This document shows, piece by piece, positions 9,862 through 18,836 of a stretch of 64,000 nt of DNA (within the stretch, counting starts at the first letter, position 1; the number at the start of each line of letters is the position of its first letter). The translations under genes and the position numbers were made by a program. The notes below the pieces were generated by a model. The model did no database searches and was not told the origin of the DNA. It saw nothing but the letters and a program-made list of their open reading frames with translations. Origin of the DNA: Kiloniella sp. EL199 (GTDB lineage Bacteria > Pseudomonadota > Alphaproteobacteria > Kiloniellales > Kiloniellaceae). The stretch spans positions 603,264-667,263 of the forward strand of contig NZ_OMPU01000006.1 in NCBI RefSeq assembly GCF_900313065.1, read 5' to 3'.

Positions 9862-11316
9862 TTAACCGGCTTTGGATTTCATAAAACGGGGAACGTCAAC
9901 TACGTGATCTTCATAATCATCGATCTGTGTTGGATAGTGCCCGGTAAAAGGTGCGTCACAGTATTGAGGCGCTTCTGCATTGCGCCCTTCTTGACCCATT
10001 GCTCTGTACATGCCGTCAATTGATAAGAACGCAAGGCTATCAACACCAATGTGTTTCGCCATTTCATCCAGATCCATTTGAGCCGCTAGAAGCTCTTTGG
10101 ATTGAGAGATATCGATGCCGTAGAAGTAAGGATAGCCAATTGGCGGGGAAGCAATACGCATATGAACCTCTTTGGCACCAGCGGCTTTTACCATCTCTAC
10201 AATTTTGACAGAGGTTGTTCCGCGCACCAGTGAATCGTCAACGAGGATAACGCGCTTACCTTCGAGAACGGCTTTGTTGGCATTGTGTTTTAACTTTACG
10301 CCAAGGTTTCTGATCTGCTGCCCAGGTTCAATAAAGGTACGACCAACGTAGTGATTACGTATGATACCCAATTCAAAAGGCACACCAGATTCTTGAGAGT
10401 ATCCAATTGCAGCTGGAACACCTGAATCTGGTACCGGGACAACAACATCTGATTCAACATGACTTTCTTGTGCCAACTCTTTACCGATGTTTTTACGGGC
10501 TTCGTAAACGCTGACACCGTCAATGAATGAATCCGGGCGGGCAAAATAGATGTATTCAAAAATACAGGTCTGTTGACGCGTTGGCGGGAAGGGGCGCATG
10601 GATTGAACACCGTCATCATTAATGACGATCATTTCGCCGGGGTCAACGTCCCGTATGAAATTGGCACCTATAATATCCAAAGCACAGGTTTCGGAAGCGA
10701 CGACATAACCGCCATCCAGCTCACCAAGGACCAATGGTCTGATGCCGTGGGGGTCGCGGACAGCAATAACGCCTTCTTTTGTCATGCAAAGAAGCGCGTA
10801 AGCTCCTTCAATACGTTGAATGGCATCTGTAACCTTGCCAACAATGGTGTCCTGAATAGAGGTTGCGACGAGGTGCAAAATAACCTCGGTATCCATTGTT
10901 GACTGGAAGATTGACCCACGCATGACCAGTTGATCACGTATTTTTTGCGAGTTGGTCAGATTTCCATTATGACAAAGCGCAAATCCACCATCGTGAAGCT
11001 CAGCAAAAAGAGGCTGCACATTCCTCAAGGCTGTTTCGCCTGTGGTCGAATAACGCGTGTGTCCGATGGACATGTGACCTTTCAGACGCTCAATCACCTC
11101 TTGGGAAGAAAAATTATCCCCAACGAGACCCAAGGCACGGTGGTTATAAAACTCATTACCATCATAACTGATGATACCGGCGGCTTCCTGTCCGCGGTGT
11201 TGCAGGGCATGGAGGCCAAGGGTAACGAGAGCCGCAGCTCCTTCGTGCCCATGAACAGCATAGACGCCGCATTCTTCGTGGAGTTTATCATCGTCATGAA
11301 AATCTTCGAGTGTCAT
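9862..11316 (-). CDS. purF: Amidophosphoribosyltransferase PurF
   Basis: PurF makes phosphoribosylamine from PRPP and glutamine, the committed step of purine synthesis. The N-terminal glutaminase starts at the nucleophile cysteine in EECGVYAVHGHEG (residue 16), following a short propeptide. The PRPP loop VILVDDSLVRGTTS lies near residue 345. ATG 11316 is chosen because AGGA lies upstream and the propeptide length is normal; a GTG at 11364 would overlap cvpA and lacks a site. The C-terminal region lacks the cysteines that hold the 4Fe-4S cluster in Bacillus-type enzymes. It follows cvpA, the usual partner. Confidence 0.96.
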   Translation of the reverse strand: MTLEDFHDDDKLHEECGVYAVHGHEGAAALVTLGLHALQHRGQEAAGIISYDGNEFYNHRALGLVGDNFSSQEVIERLKGHMSIGHTRYSTTGETALRNVQPLFAELHDGGFALCHNGNLTNSQKIRDQLVMRGSIFQSTMDTEVILHLVATSIQDTIVGKVTDAIQRIEGAYALLCMTKEGVIAVRDPHGIRPLVLGELDGGYVVASETCALDIIGANFIRDVDPGEMIVINDDGVQSMRPFPPTRQQTCIFEYIYFARPDSFIDGVSVYEARKNIGKELAQESHVESDVVVPVPDSGVPAAIGYSQESGVPFELGIIRNHYVGRTFIEPGQQIRNLGVKLKHNANKAVLEGKRVILVDDSLVRGTTSVKIVEMVKAAGAKEVHMRIASPPIGYPYFYGIDISQSKELLAAQMDLDEMAKHIGVDSLAFLSIDGMYRAMGQEGRNAEAPQYCDAPFTGHYPTQIDDYEDHVVDVPRFMKSKAG

Positions 11317-11350
11317 GGCTTTCGCTTTCCTGAACTCAGTAATAAATCCG

Positions 11351-12040
11351 TTATTCGCTGCCACTCACGGCATCAATGGTTTTTTGCATTTGTGAGCGCA
11401 TTTCATCATTATAGCCTGTAGAATCTTCACCTTCGGTTGATGATTTTGATTCCGGGCTAATTAAACGCTGATAAGTCTGTGTTGCGTTATAGGCTTGTCG
11501 TGCTGATTCAGCTTGTTTTAGGACCTGTTTGATTGTCTCGTTATGGAACTTTTCAGGTAAAGCTTTTACTAATATGGCTGAGGCCTGTTGAATTGTCGGG
11601 CGTGTTTTGGCGCGTTCAACATCCTCTGGCCATCCTTCTTTTTCAGGCATCAGGAATACAAAAAGCGCGATCCACATGATGCTGACAATAATACCACCGC
11701 GTAACAGGCCGAATAAAAAGCCAAGAGATCTGTCCAGGGGGCCAAAGGTACTTTCTCTTACATGGCGGCAAATCGCCCTGATCATCACCATGAAAAGCCC
11801 AAGAGTAATCACAAAAAGGGCAAAGCCTGTAACGATTTCGGCTACAAAAGGAATATTGATAAATTGTTGCACATAAGGAAGCAGTGGGTGGAAGGTCCAC
11901 AGTGTAACAAAGCCTGCCCCAATCCATGATGCGACAGATAGAACTTCGTGCACGAATCCCCGAAACAGAGCAAAGAGACCTGAGACGACAATGATGCCAA
12001 TTACAGCGACATCGAAGAGTGAGATGGGTAAGTTTTCCAT
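11351..12040 (-). CDS. cvpA: CvpA family membrane protein
   Basis: The 229-residue protein has four hydrophobic segments in its first 125 residues, with the CvpA pattern LFDVAVIGIIVVSGLFALFRGF at the start and DRSLGFLFGLLRGG before the last. The remainder is soluble and charged. CvpA was first linked to colicin V production; it is an inner-membrane protein of unclear biochemistry that is almost always next to purF, as here (34 bp apart). The start is ATG 12040; a TTG one codon earlier is possible. It follows radA closely (22 bp). Confidence 0.92.
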   Translation of the reverse strand: MENLPISLFDVAVIGIIVVSGLFALFRGFVHEVLSVASWIGAGFVTLWTFHPLLPYVQQFINIPFVAEIVTGFALFVITLGLFMVMIRAICRHVRESTFGPLDRSLGFLFGLLRGGIIVSIMWIALFVFLMPEKEGWPEDVERAKTRPTIQQASAILVKALPEKFHNETIKQVLKQAESARQAYNATQTYQRLISPESKSSTEGEDSTGYNDEMRSQMQKTIDAVSGSE

Positions 12041-12062
12041 CAATACCTAACAATTTTGCCGG

Positions 12063-13475
12063 TTAGCCACCTGCAGCATTCTTAACTGATTTCGCTGCAA
12101 ACAGCGCAACCAGATCTTGCAGATGTTCAATCTGCCTTGTATCTAACCCTGAAGCGACCTTATTACAATTCTTCTTTGCACGGATCGGCGGAATTATTGC
12201 ATTTTTAAAACCAAGTTTTGTGGCTTCTTTCAGTCTGCCTTCTGATTGATTGACTGCTCTGATCTCTCCTGAAAGACCAATTTCTCCAAATACAACAGTA
12301 TCTTCTGGTACCGGAATGTCCATGGCGGCTGATATTAATGCGGCTGCAACAGCCATATCTGCGGCGGGTTCTCCAATGCGTAATCCACCTGCGACATTAA
12401 GATAAACTTCGTTTCCAGCCAGAACGAGACCACATCTTGCTTCAAGGACGGCAAGAATCATCGCCAGACGGCCAGAGTCCCATCCTACAACCGCACGTCT
12501 CGGGTTTGCCTGTTGCGAAGGAGAGACAAGGGCCTGTATTTCCACAAGAACAGGACGTGTTCCTTCCAAACCAGCAAAAACGGCTGCACCCGTAACATTC
12601 CCACGTCGTTCAGCGAGAAAGAGTGCGGAAGGGTTCGATACTTGCTCGAGTCCCTGTTCTGACATCTCAAAGACGCCAATTTCGTCTGTGGGACCAAAAC
12701 GGTTTTTTACGGCCCGCAAGATTCTGAAGTGATGCCCGCGCTCCCCTTCGAAGGTAAGGACAGTATCAACCATGTGTTCCAGAACTTTTGGTCCGGCAAT
12801 GACGCCTTCTTTTGTCACGTGCCCCACAAGTAAAACACTGAAGCCTCTGGTTTTGGCAAGCTGGATTAGCTCCTGAGCTGAAGCACGAACCTGTGATACT
12901 GTACCGGGGGCAGAATCCAGACTGTCGACAAACATTGTCTGTATGGAATCAATAACAACAACCTGTGGAGCGTCATGTTCATCAAGCGTGGTGGCAATAT
13001 CACGTACAGAAGTTGCCGAGGCGAGTAAAAAATCATCGCCTTTCAATCCAAGACGCCGGGCACGCAGTCGAACCTGATCAATAGCTTCTTCACCTGAAAC
13101 ATAAACACATTTGACACCGGCATTGATTGTCAATGCCGCCAATATCTGTGTTAGAAGCGTAGATTTTCCGATTCCTGGATCTCCGCCGATCAGAACAGCT
13201 GAGCCGGGAACTAATCCTCCGCCACAAACTCGATCAAATTCCAGATTTTTGCTGATCATTCTTGGAACGGGCTTACTCGTTCCTTCTAGGCTTACAAATT
13301 CAATTTTTTTGCCCTTACGAACGTTTTTCTTGCCAAGCCCACCGGGGATGGGAGAGGAGGATCCAGCTTCTTCTGTAATGGAGTTCCACTCTCCACAGGA
13401 ATCGCATTTCCCTGACCATTTGGCATAGTCAGCACCGCAGGATTGACAGACATAACGAATTACGGGGCGAGCCAA
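12063..13475 (-). CDS. radA: DNA repair protein RadA
   Basis: RadA (Sms) is a hexameric ATPase that drives branch migration during recombination repair. The 470-residue protein shows an N-terminal C4 zinc finger (CQSCGADY, then CDSCGEW), a RecA-like core with Walker A GGDPGIGKSTL (about residue 95), the RadA-specific motif KNRFG (about residue 255), and a C-terminal Lon-protease-like domain. The start codon is TTG at 13475, well supported by AGGAG seven bases upstream. It heads the radA-cvpA-purF-SDR series. Confidence 0.97.
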   Translation of the reverse strand: MARPVIRYVCQSCGADYAKWSGKCDSCGEWNSITEEAGSSSPIPGGLGKKNVRKGKKIEFVSLEGTSKPVPRMISKNLEFDRVCGGGLVPGSAVLIGGDPGIGKSTLLTQILAALTINAGVKCVYVSGEEAIDQVRLRARRLGLKGDDFLLASATSVRDIATTLDEHDAPQVVVIDSIQTMFVDSLDSAPGTVSQVRASAQELIQLAKTRGFSVLLVGHVTKEGVIAGPKVLEHMVDTVLTFEGERGHHFRILRAVKNRFGPTDEIGVFEMSEQGLEQVSNPSALFLAERRGNVTGAAVFAGLEGTRPVLVEIQALVSPSQQANPRRAVVGWDSGRLAMILAVLEARCGLVLAGNEVYLNVAGGLRIGEPAADMAVAAALISAAMDIPVPEDTVVFGEIGLSGEIRAVNQSEGRLKEATKLGFKNAIIPPIRAKKNCNKVASGLDTRQIEHLQDLVALFAAKSVKNAAGG

Positions 13476-13545
13476 AAGAAATCTCCTGAATTATGTATGT
13501 AGTGCTAAGATAATTTAACTCAGCCCTGTCAGATTTTAAACAATA

Positions 13546-14373
13546 TCAGCCTGCAGCACGGTCACTATTTGCAAAGCTGATTTTTATCGGACCATCGAGA
13601 AGACCATTGATAAATTGATGAACGTAAGGATTATCTGTTTTTTCCAATTCGTTTGTGGGGCCTACCCAGGTAATTTTACCGTCATAAAGCATAGCTATTC
13701 GGTCGGAAATCCGCTTGGCAGAGTCCATGTCATGCGTAATTGTCAAACCTGTGGCGCCGAGCTCTTTTACTGATTCAACAATTAACTGGTCAATTACATC
13801 ACCCATAACGGGATCAAGACCCGTGGTTGGTTCGTCAAAAAACAGCGTTTCCGGTGTTGTGGCAATTGCACGAGCAAGGCCTACTCGCTTTTTCATGCCG
13901 CCTGATAATTCAGCCGGGAATTTAGTCGCAAAACGTTCGCCCAAACCAACGGCAGACAGCTTTTCAAGCGCGATACGGTGCGCTGCTTTTTTAGGAACAC
14001 CATGAGCCTGTGTTAAGCCGAAAGCAACATTGTCGAGAATTGAAAGGGAATCAAACAAGGCAGCGTATTGGAAAAGCATACCAAATTTGCGGCGTACCTG
14101 TTCCATATCATCATTGCCAAGGCCGATAATTTCTTGTCCGTCTATTTCTATACTGCCTGCATCAGGCCTTAAAAGGCCAATCATGCATTTTAGCAAAACA
14201 GATTTTCCTGTTCCTGAGCCACCAATAACAACCAGAGATTCGCCAGCATAAACATCCAAGTCCAAATCATTCAAAATAACTTTTGGGCCAAAGGCTTTGG
14301 TAAGACCTCTGATCTTGATTCTTATGTCTTTGTTGGCTGTATCTGGGGTGGTCGTATCTGTTTTGTTGCTCAT
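13546..14373 (-). CDS. ABC transporter ATP-binding protein, MlaF type
   Basis: This 275-residue ATPase has Walker A GGSGTGKSVLL (about residue 54), signature LSGGMKKRVGLARA (about residue 155) and Walker B ETLFFDEPTTGLDP. The LSGGMKKR variant and DEPTTGLDPVMG are typical of MlaF/Ttg2A, which energises phospholipid movement between inner and outer membrane. It overlaps the permease gene by four bases (ATGA), so the pair forms one unit. The usual third partner, an MCE-domain MlaD protein, is not in the window. Confidence 0.9.
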   Translation of the reverse strand: MSNKTDTTTPDTANKDIRIKIRGLTKAFGPKVILNDLDLDVYAGESLVVIGGSGTGKSVLLKCMIGLLRPDAGSIEIDGQEIIGLGNDDMEQVRRKFGMLFQYAALFDSLSILDNVAFGLTQAHGVPKKAAHRIALEKLSAVGLGERFATKFPAELSGGMKKRVGLARAIATTPETLFFDEPTTGLDPVMGDVIDQLIVESVKELGATGLTITHDMDSAKRISDRIAMLYDGKITWVGPTNELEKTDNPYVHQFINGLLDGPIKISFANSDRAAG

Positions 14374-15143
14374 ATTGAGAAAAACAACTCAGTGATGATG
14401 TAATTGAAAACGAGAATAAGAATCGAAGCTGATACAACTGCATTTGTTGTTGCTGCTCCAACACCTTGCGCGCCACCTTTTGAATGAAAACCGTGATAAC
14501 ACCCCATCAAAGTTATCAAGAAACCAAAAACGGCAGCTTTGACCAGACCAGAAATCACATCAAGGTTTTCCATGAAATCAAGGGTATTCTTGATATAGGT
14601 TGCAGGATTAAATCCAAGTTTGTGTACGGAAACAAGATACCCGCCAAAAACCCCAATTGTATCTGCCACAAGAACAAGGAGGGGGAGTGTTAAAACGCCA
14701 GCAATCACACGAGGGGCTATAAGGTATTTAAAAGGGTTTGTTGCCAGGGTGTAGAGGGCATCAATTTGTTCTGTGACCCGCATGGTACCAATTTCGGCGG
14801 CCATGGCGGCGCCAACACGACCAGCAACCATCAATCCAGCCAATACAGGGCCAAGTTCACGGGTGATTGAAACAATGACAACATTGGGAATGGCACTTTC
14901 TGCCGAGAAACGCGCAAAGCCCGTATAACTCTGTAACGCGAGCACCATGCCGGTAAAAATTGCAGTCAGACCAACAACTGGTAATGAATAATACCCCACC
15001 TCAATCATTTGCTTCAAAATGAGCTTTGGGTAGAAGGGAGAGCGAAAGCAATGTGATATTGCTGTGCTTGCAAAAACGGAAAGGCGCCCAATAATCTCTA
15101 AAAAACGTAGAGTAAGATTACCAAGAGGTTGTAAAATAGGCAT
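14370..15143 (-). CDS. ABC transporter permease, MlaE type
   Basis: The 257-residue inner-membrane protein carries the MlaE family pattern: GYYSLPVVGLTAIFTGMVLA near residue 50, RELGPVLAGLMVAGRVGAAM near residue 95, and GTMRVTEQIDAL. It has five to six hydrophobic segments. MlaE forms the permease dimer of a lipid transport complex that maintains outer-membrane asymmetry. It is the first gene of the pair with the MlaF-type ATPase. In many related genomes an alanine racemase gene lies between dnaB and radA; here this pair takes that place. Confidence 0.9.
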   Translation of the reverse strand: MPILQPLGNLTLRFLEIIGRLSVFASTAISHCFRSPFYPKLILKQMIEVGYYSLPVVGLTAIFTGMVLALQSYTGFARFSAESAIPNVVIVSITRELGPVLAGLMVAGRVGAAMAAEIGTMRVTEQIDALYTLATNPFKYLIAPRVIAGVLTLPLLVLVADTIGVFGGYLVSVHKLGFNPATYIKNTLDFMENLDVISGLVKAAVFGFLITLMGCYHGFHSKGGAQGVGAATTNAVVSASILILVFNYIITELFFSI

Positions 15144-15345
15144 GCAGTTTACCGTTTATGCGCGTTGCTTTGGGGAATGATCGATTGAGATATAGTGAAA
15201 TTAATACACACGAGCATTGATTGCTCGAGCAGAATTTTCCTTCCCCCTAAGGATCTGTCCACTTTATTCCAATGAGATAACGTTAATTCCATACTTTGGT
15301 ATTCAAAGTTGGAGACACCCGTCATCTTGCGAGTTAGGTACAATA

Positions 15346-15392
15346 CCCAAGGTGATCTTTTGCGTCAATTGAGGTTGGCGCAAAGCCTTGGC
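15346..15392 (-). terminator. Nested hairpin after dnaB, possible terminator
   Basis: CCAAGG (15347-15352) pairs with CCTTGG (15386-15391), and inside it TTTGCG pairs with CGCAAA. It sits about 25 bp after the dnaB stop in the dnaB-mlaE gap. There is no clear T tract on the minus strand, so termination is uncertain. Confidence 0.3.
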
Positions 15393-15414
15393 CTCTTTGC
15401 CTTAATTTTGTTGA

Positions 15415-16941
15415 TTAATAGTTTTCCGGCAAGTGATCTTCCTCGACCAAATCAGAGAACTTTGTAAATTCGCCGTTAAAGTGGAGTTCAACAGAACCGA
15501 TTGGGCCGTGACGCTGTTTACCTACAATCATCTCGGCTTTGTTGCGGGCTGCATCTAGGCGTGCTTCGTGATTGGCAAGTTTTTCATGGAACTTGTCAGT
15601 CGAATCATCCACACCTTGCCCCGGCTTTTCGCGGGCGATGTAATACTCATCGCGATACAGGAAAATGACAACGTCGGCATCTTGCTCAATCGAGCCGGAT
15701 TCGCGTAGGTCCGAAAGTTGCGGGCGTTTGTCTTCACGTTGTTCTGTTTGACGGGAAAGCTGGGATAGCGCGATAACAGGTACGTTCATCTCTTTTGCAA
15801 TCCCTTTCAGACCACGAGAGATTTCAGAAACTTCCTGAACACGGCTGTCGCTCCTTCCGCCGGGAGCTCCAGACATCAGCTGTAGGTAATCGACGATAAT
15901 AATATCCAGTCCATGCTGCCTTTTAAGGCGCCTGACCCTGTTGCGAAGGCCTGGGATTGTCAGGTTCGGTGTATCGTCAATAAAAAGTTTGTAGTTCGAA
16001 AGAGCGCGACTGACCTGGAACACATGTTCGAACTGATCTTCACTCAACTCCCCTTTACGCATGAGATGCGATGGCGTTTCTGCTGCTGAAGACAAAATCC
16101 TGCTTGCAAGCTGATCTGCTGACATCTCCAAAGAAAAGAAAGCAACAGACATCGGGATATCAACTTCGTTACCTTCAGCATTATGTCCGGGCTTTGTTGA
16201 TTGTGCGATGTTAAAGGCAATGTTTGTTACAAAGGCTGTTTTACCCATAGAGGGTCGTGCAGCAAGAATAATCAAGTCAGAATGATGGAAACCGCCTAGA
16301 AGTTTGTCCACATCGCGCAGGCCACTTGAAACACCGGAAATACCGTCGCCCTGTTTCATGGCGACATCAATGTAATTCATTGAAACAGCAAGAGCATCGG
16401 CGAAAGATGTAAAGCCGCCTTCGGTCTGGCCCTCTTCTGCCAAACGGTACAGCTTTTGTTCTGCACCCTCGATTTGTTGAGTTGCAGAAAGTTCCAGTTC
16501 GTGCGTATGGGCATGATTCACAACTTCTTCACCGAGATCAATCAGTTCTCTGCGGATATAGAGGTCGTGAATAATTTTACCGTATTCAGACGCATTGATG
16601 ATTGTAACAACATTACTCTGAAGCTCAGCCAGATAGCTGGTACCACCAAGTTCTTCCAGATTGCCGTTACTGGCAAAAAAGTTCTTTAGGGTTGTTGCAT
16701 TTGCCAGTTGTCCACGCTCGATAAGTGTTTTGCAAGCGTGATAAATCTCGGCATGGGCCGGGTCTGCAAAATGGACGGGAAGAAGAAAATCCGAGATCCT
16801 TTCAAAGGCCTTGTTGTTTGACAGAACAGCTCCTAACAGAGCTTGCTCTACCTCGTAGTTATGAGGAGGAGAGCGAAGTTCTTGTCCATCATCAAAGGGG
16901 ATGTCTGAAACATCAAAGGGAGGAATCGCGTGATCTTCCAT
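15415..16941 (-). CDS. dnaB: Replicative DNA helicase DnaB
   Basis: DnaB unwinds DNA at the replication fork and binds primase. The 508-residue protein has the N-terminal helical domain (PPHNYEVEQALLGAVL) and a RecA-like motor with Walker A ARPSMGKTAF (about residue 230), Walker B IIIVDYLQLMSG, and LSQLSRQTEQREDKRPQLSD. The last contains the arginine finger region. Length is normal and no intein is inserted. It lies after the rpsF-rpsR-rplI cluster on the same strand, with a terminator between, a common order in alphaproteobacteria. Confidence 0.97.
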   Translation of the reverse strand: MEDHAIPPFDVSDIPFDDGQELRSPPHNYEVEQALLGAVLSNNKAFERISDFLLPVHFADPAHAEIYHACKTLIERGQLANATTLKNFFASNGNLEELGGTSYLAELQSNVVTIINASEYGKIIHDLYIRRELIDLGEEVVNHAHTHELELSATQQIEGAEQKLYRLAEEGQTEGGFTSFADALAVSMNYIDVAMKQGDGISGVSSGLRDVDKLLGGFHHSDLIILAARPSMGKTAFVTNIAFNIAQSTKPGHNAEGNEVDIPMSVAFFSLEMSADQLASRILSSAAETPSHLMRKGELSEDQFEHVFQVSRALSNYKLFIDDTPNLTIPGLRNRVRRLKRQHGLDIIIVDYLQLMSGAPGGRSDSRVQEVSEISRGLKGIAKEMNVPVIALSQLSRQTEQREDKRPQLSDLRESGSIEQDADVVIFLYRDEYYIAREKPGQGVDDSTDKFHEKLANHEARLDAARNKAEMIVGKQRHGPIGSVELHFNGEFTKFSDLVEEDHLPENY

Positions 16942-17059
16942 GGCCTCGAATCTAGAAAATTAGTACCAACAAACGCCTGATTATATCTGTTTCTTTTCCC
17001 CGTTTTAGGGCAAAAAAAGAGCGCAGAGGAATGTAGCCCTTTAGGGACGAGAAGTACAG

Positions 17060-17096
17060 GTTGGAAATGAAAACGGCACCTCGAAAGGTGCCGTTT
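17060..17096 (-). terminator. Intrinsic terminator of rpsF-rpsR-rplI
   Basis: A perfect 11-bp stem, AAACGGCACCT (17071-17081) with AGGTGCCGTTT (17086-17096), encloses a CGAA loop. On the minus strand it is followed by a T-rich run. It lies 30 bp after the rplI stop, separating the ribosomal genes from dnaB. Confidence 0.8.
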
Positions 17097-17125
17097 CATG
17101 ATGCTCAGAAGTATAAAAAGAAGAC

Positions 17126-17692
17126 TTATGCTTCTGTTTCTTCTTCTGTGATTTCTTCTTCAACTGCTTCTGCAACAGCTTCACGCTCTTCAGCAGCTTC
17201 CTCATTGGAAACAGCACCGCCAGAGCTAAGCTGTAGTTCAGCTTCTTCAGCAGAACGTGCAGTGTTAACAACAATGTTAACGGAAACTTCTGGGTGCAGA
17301 ACAACTTTAACGTCGTGCAGGCCAAGAGTTTTGATAACTTTGTCGAGAACAACCTGAGAGCGGGCAATAGTAACGCCAGCTTCAGTAACTGCTTCAGCAA
17401 TATCACGGGTGTTTACAGAACCGTAAAGTTGCCCGGAATCACCAGCCTGACGAATCAGAGAAACAGTCAGACCTTCAAGTTTGCCAGAAACCTGTTCGGC
17501 TTCTTCGCGACGCTTGAGATTGTCTGCTTCCAGCTGAGCACGCTGGTTTTCGAAGTGTTGAAGATTTGCTTTTGTTGCGCGCATAGCTTTCTGCTTTGGA
17601 AGCAGGAAGTTACGAGCATAACCAGGTTTCACGGTGACGACATCACCCATCTGACCAAGTTTTTCGATGCGTTCTAGAAGGACGACTTGCAT
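17126..17692 (-). CDS. rplI: 50S ribosomal protein L9
   Basis: L9 binds 23S rRNA near the base of the L1 stalk and helps maintain reading frame. The N-terminal domain [19 protein letters not shown] and the segment [17 protein letters not shown] are standard. The protein has 188 residues against about 150 in E. coli; the extra part is a glutamate-rich tail (from about residue 155), a usual feature of alphaproteobacterial L9. It is last in rpsF-rpsR-rplI, 15 bp after rpsR, and is followed by a strong terminator. Confidence 0.98.
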   Translation of the reverse strand: MQVVLLERIEKLGQMGDVVTVKPGYARNFLLPKQKAMRATKANLQHFENQRAQLEADNLKRREEAEQVSGKLEGLTVSLIRQAGDSGQLYGSVNTRDIAEAVTEAGVTIARSQVVLDKVIKTLGLHDVKVVLHPEVSVNIVVNTARSAEEAELQLSSGGAVSNEEAAEEREAVAEAVEEEITEEETEA

Positions 17693-17707
17693 GATAAAAT
17701 CTCCTTC

Positions 17708-17965
17708 TTACCCGATCAAGTATGGCAATAGAGCAAGGAAGCGAGCGCGTTTGATAGCTTTTGCAAGCTCACGCTGTTTCTTTGCAGATACTGCAGTTAT
17801 ACGACTTGGTACAATTTTACCGCGCTCAGAGATAAAACGCTGCAGAAGACGTGTGTCTTTGTAGTCGATCTTTGGTGCGTTTGCACCAGCGAACGGGCAG
17901 CTTTTACGGCGACGGTTGAATGGGCGACGTGAACCAACGCCCTGGCTAACGATTTGAACGGCCAT
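17708..17965 (-). CDS. rpsR: 30S ribosomal protein S18
   Basis: S18 binds the 30S platform as a complex with S6. The 85-residue protein has the expected basic core: [28 protein letters not shown] and [20 protein letters not shown]. The position between rpsF and rplI with short gaps (11 and 15 bp) matches the conserved operon. The S6:S18 complex is also the usual repressor of this operon through a leader RNA. Confidence 0.98.
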   Translation of the reverse strand: MAVQIVSQGVGSRRPFNRRRKSCPFAGANAPKIDYKDTRLLQRFISERGKIVPSRITAVSAKKQRELAKAIKRARFLALLPYLIG

Positions 17966-17976
17966 GTTTCTCTTCC

Positions 17977-18432
17977 TTAGCTAGCTGTTGCTTCACGAGG
18001 AGCGCGATCACCACCCTCACGAGGAGGACGACCACCACGATCACCACCACGACCGCCGCGATCATCACGACCGCCACGACCACCACGGCCACCGCGCTCA
18101 TCACGGTTGCCACGGTTTTGCATGATTACTGATGGCTCTTCTTCAAGCTCATCAACACGCAAAGTCAGGGTACGAAGAACATCATCATTGATGCGCATTA
18201 CACGTTCCATTTCCTGGACCGCTGCAGCTGGAGCATCGATGTTAAGAAGAACATAGTGGCCTTTGCGGTTTTTCTTCACGCGATAAGCCATGTTACGTAG
18301 ACCCCAATATTCGGTTTTGCCTACGGAACCACCGTTCTCGGTAATGATACCAGTGAACTGTTCAGTGAGTGCATCGACCTGTGAGGACGAGATGTCCTGA
18401 CGTGCGATATATACACATTCATAAAAAGCCAT
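17977..18432 (-). CDS. rpsF: 30S ribosomal protein S6 with RG-rich tail
   Basis: S6 pairs with S18 on the 30S platform. Residues 1-95 form the ferredoxin-like S6 fold: [15 protein letters not shown], then [22 protein letters not shown]. The 151-residue product exceeds the E. coli protein because the C-terminus (from about residue 105) is a low-complexity glycine/arginine/aspartate tail built of repeats like GGRGGR and DRGG. This is unlike the glutamate-rich tail of E. coli. GAGGAG lies 7 bases before the ATG. First gene of the operon, with a promoter and structured leader upstream. Confidence 0.97.
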   Translation of the reverse strand: MAFYECVYIARQDISSSQVDALTEQFTGIITENGGSVGKTEYWGLRNMAYRVKKNRKGHYVLLNIDAPAAAVQEMERVMRINDDVLRTLTLRVDELEEEPSVIMQNRGNRDERGGRGGRGGRDDRGGRGGDRGGRPPREGGDRAPREATAS

Positions 18433-18540
18433 AGTTACTCCTCACGGCTTTGTGGGTAGAGGAAAAAACCTTTACCCGGAGCTGGTGTCCTTGTTTCCGC
18501 TAGAGGTCACCAGCAAGGAGTTGATTTAGTGCGGATTAAC
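18433..18540 (-). promoter_or_regulatory. Probable S6:S18 autoregulatory leader of rpsF
   Basis: The roughly 108-nt 5' leader on the minus strand folds into two adjoining hairpins. GCTGGTG (18508-18514) pairs with CACCAGC (18481-18487). A CCG-containing junction (18477-18480) follows, then GGGTA/TACCC with AGG/CCT (18454-18477). In many bacteria a leader hairpin with a CCG trinucleotide binds the S6:S18 complex and represses rpsF. The fold and position fit, but the match to the published consensus was judged by eye. Confidence 0.45.
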
Positions 18541-18546
18541 GTGCGG

Positions 18547-18574
18547 AATATAGCGATCTTGGTACAGGGGTCAA
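18547..18574 (-). promoter_or_regulatory. Sigma-70 type promoter of rpsF operon
   Basis: On the minus strand, -35 TTGACC (18569-18574) and -10 TATATT (18547-18552) are 16 bases apart. The predicted start near 18540 gives a leader of about 108 nt before rpsF. Confidence 0.55.
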
Positions 18575-18836
18575 GCTCTATAGTATTTGTCAAGGTTAAG
18601 TTGTTGAAAATTAATGATTATGCGTATGTCTTTCCGATGTGTTTTTGCCCTTGGGGAGAATTAAGTGTACACGCCGTTGCATAATGATCCCTAGAAGGCT
18701 ATTTCTGGGGCAATACAAATACTCTGAATGTTGTTTGTTCATTAACGGATCGAACCGTGACCGTATTGTTAGAGCAAAAGTGTGCGATTAAGAGGCATTA
18801 CACCACAACATCAGCGCGTTTAATAAGGAGTTTATA
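18575..18836. other. Divergent spacer between rpsF and fabD
   Basis: Together with the leader this gene-free stretch is 404 bp. Apart from the rpsF promoter I see no gene. The fabD ribosome-binding site AAGGAG lies at its right end; a fabD promoter could not be assigned. Confidence 0.5.

Noticed and set aside
11317..11364. GTG at 11364 as start of purF
   Set aside because: It overlaps cvpA, lacks a ribosome-binding site and would give an over-long propeptide.
15149..15343. 64-codon minus-strand frame between mlaE and dnaB
   Set aside because: No family resemblance, no ribosome-binding site, and the region looks like leader DNA of mlaE.
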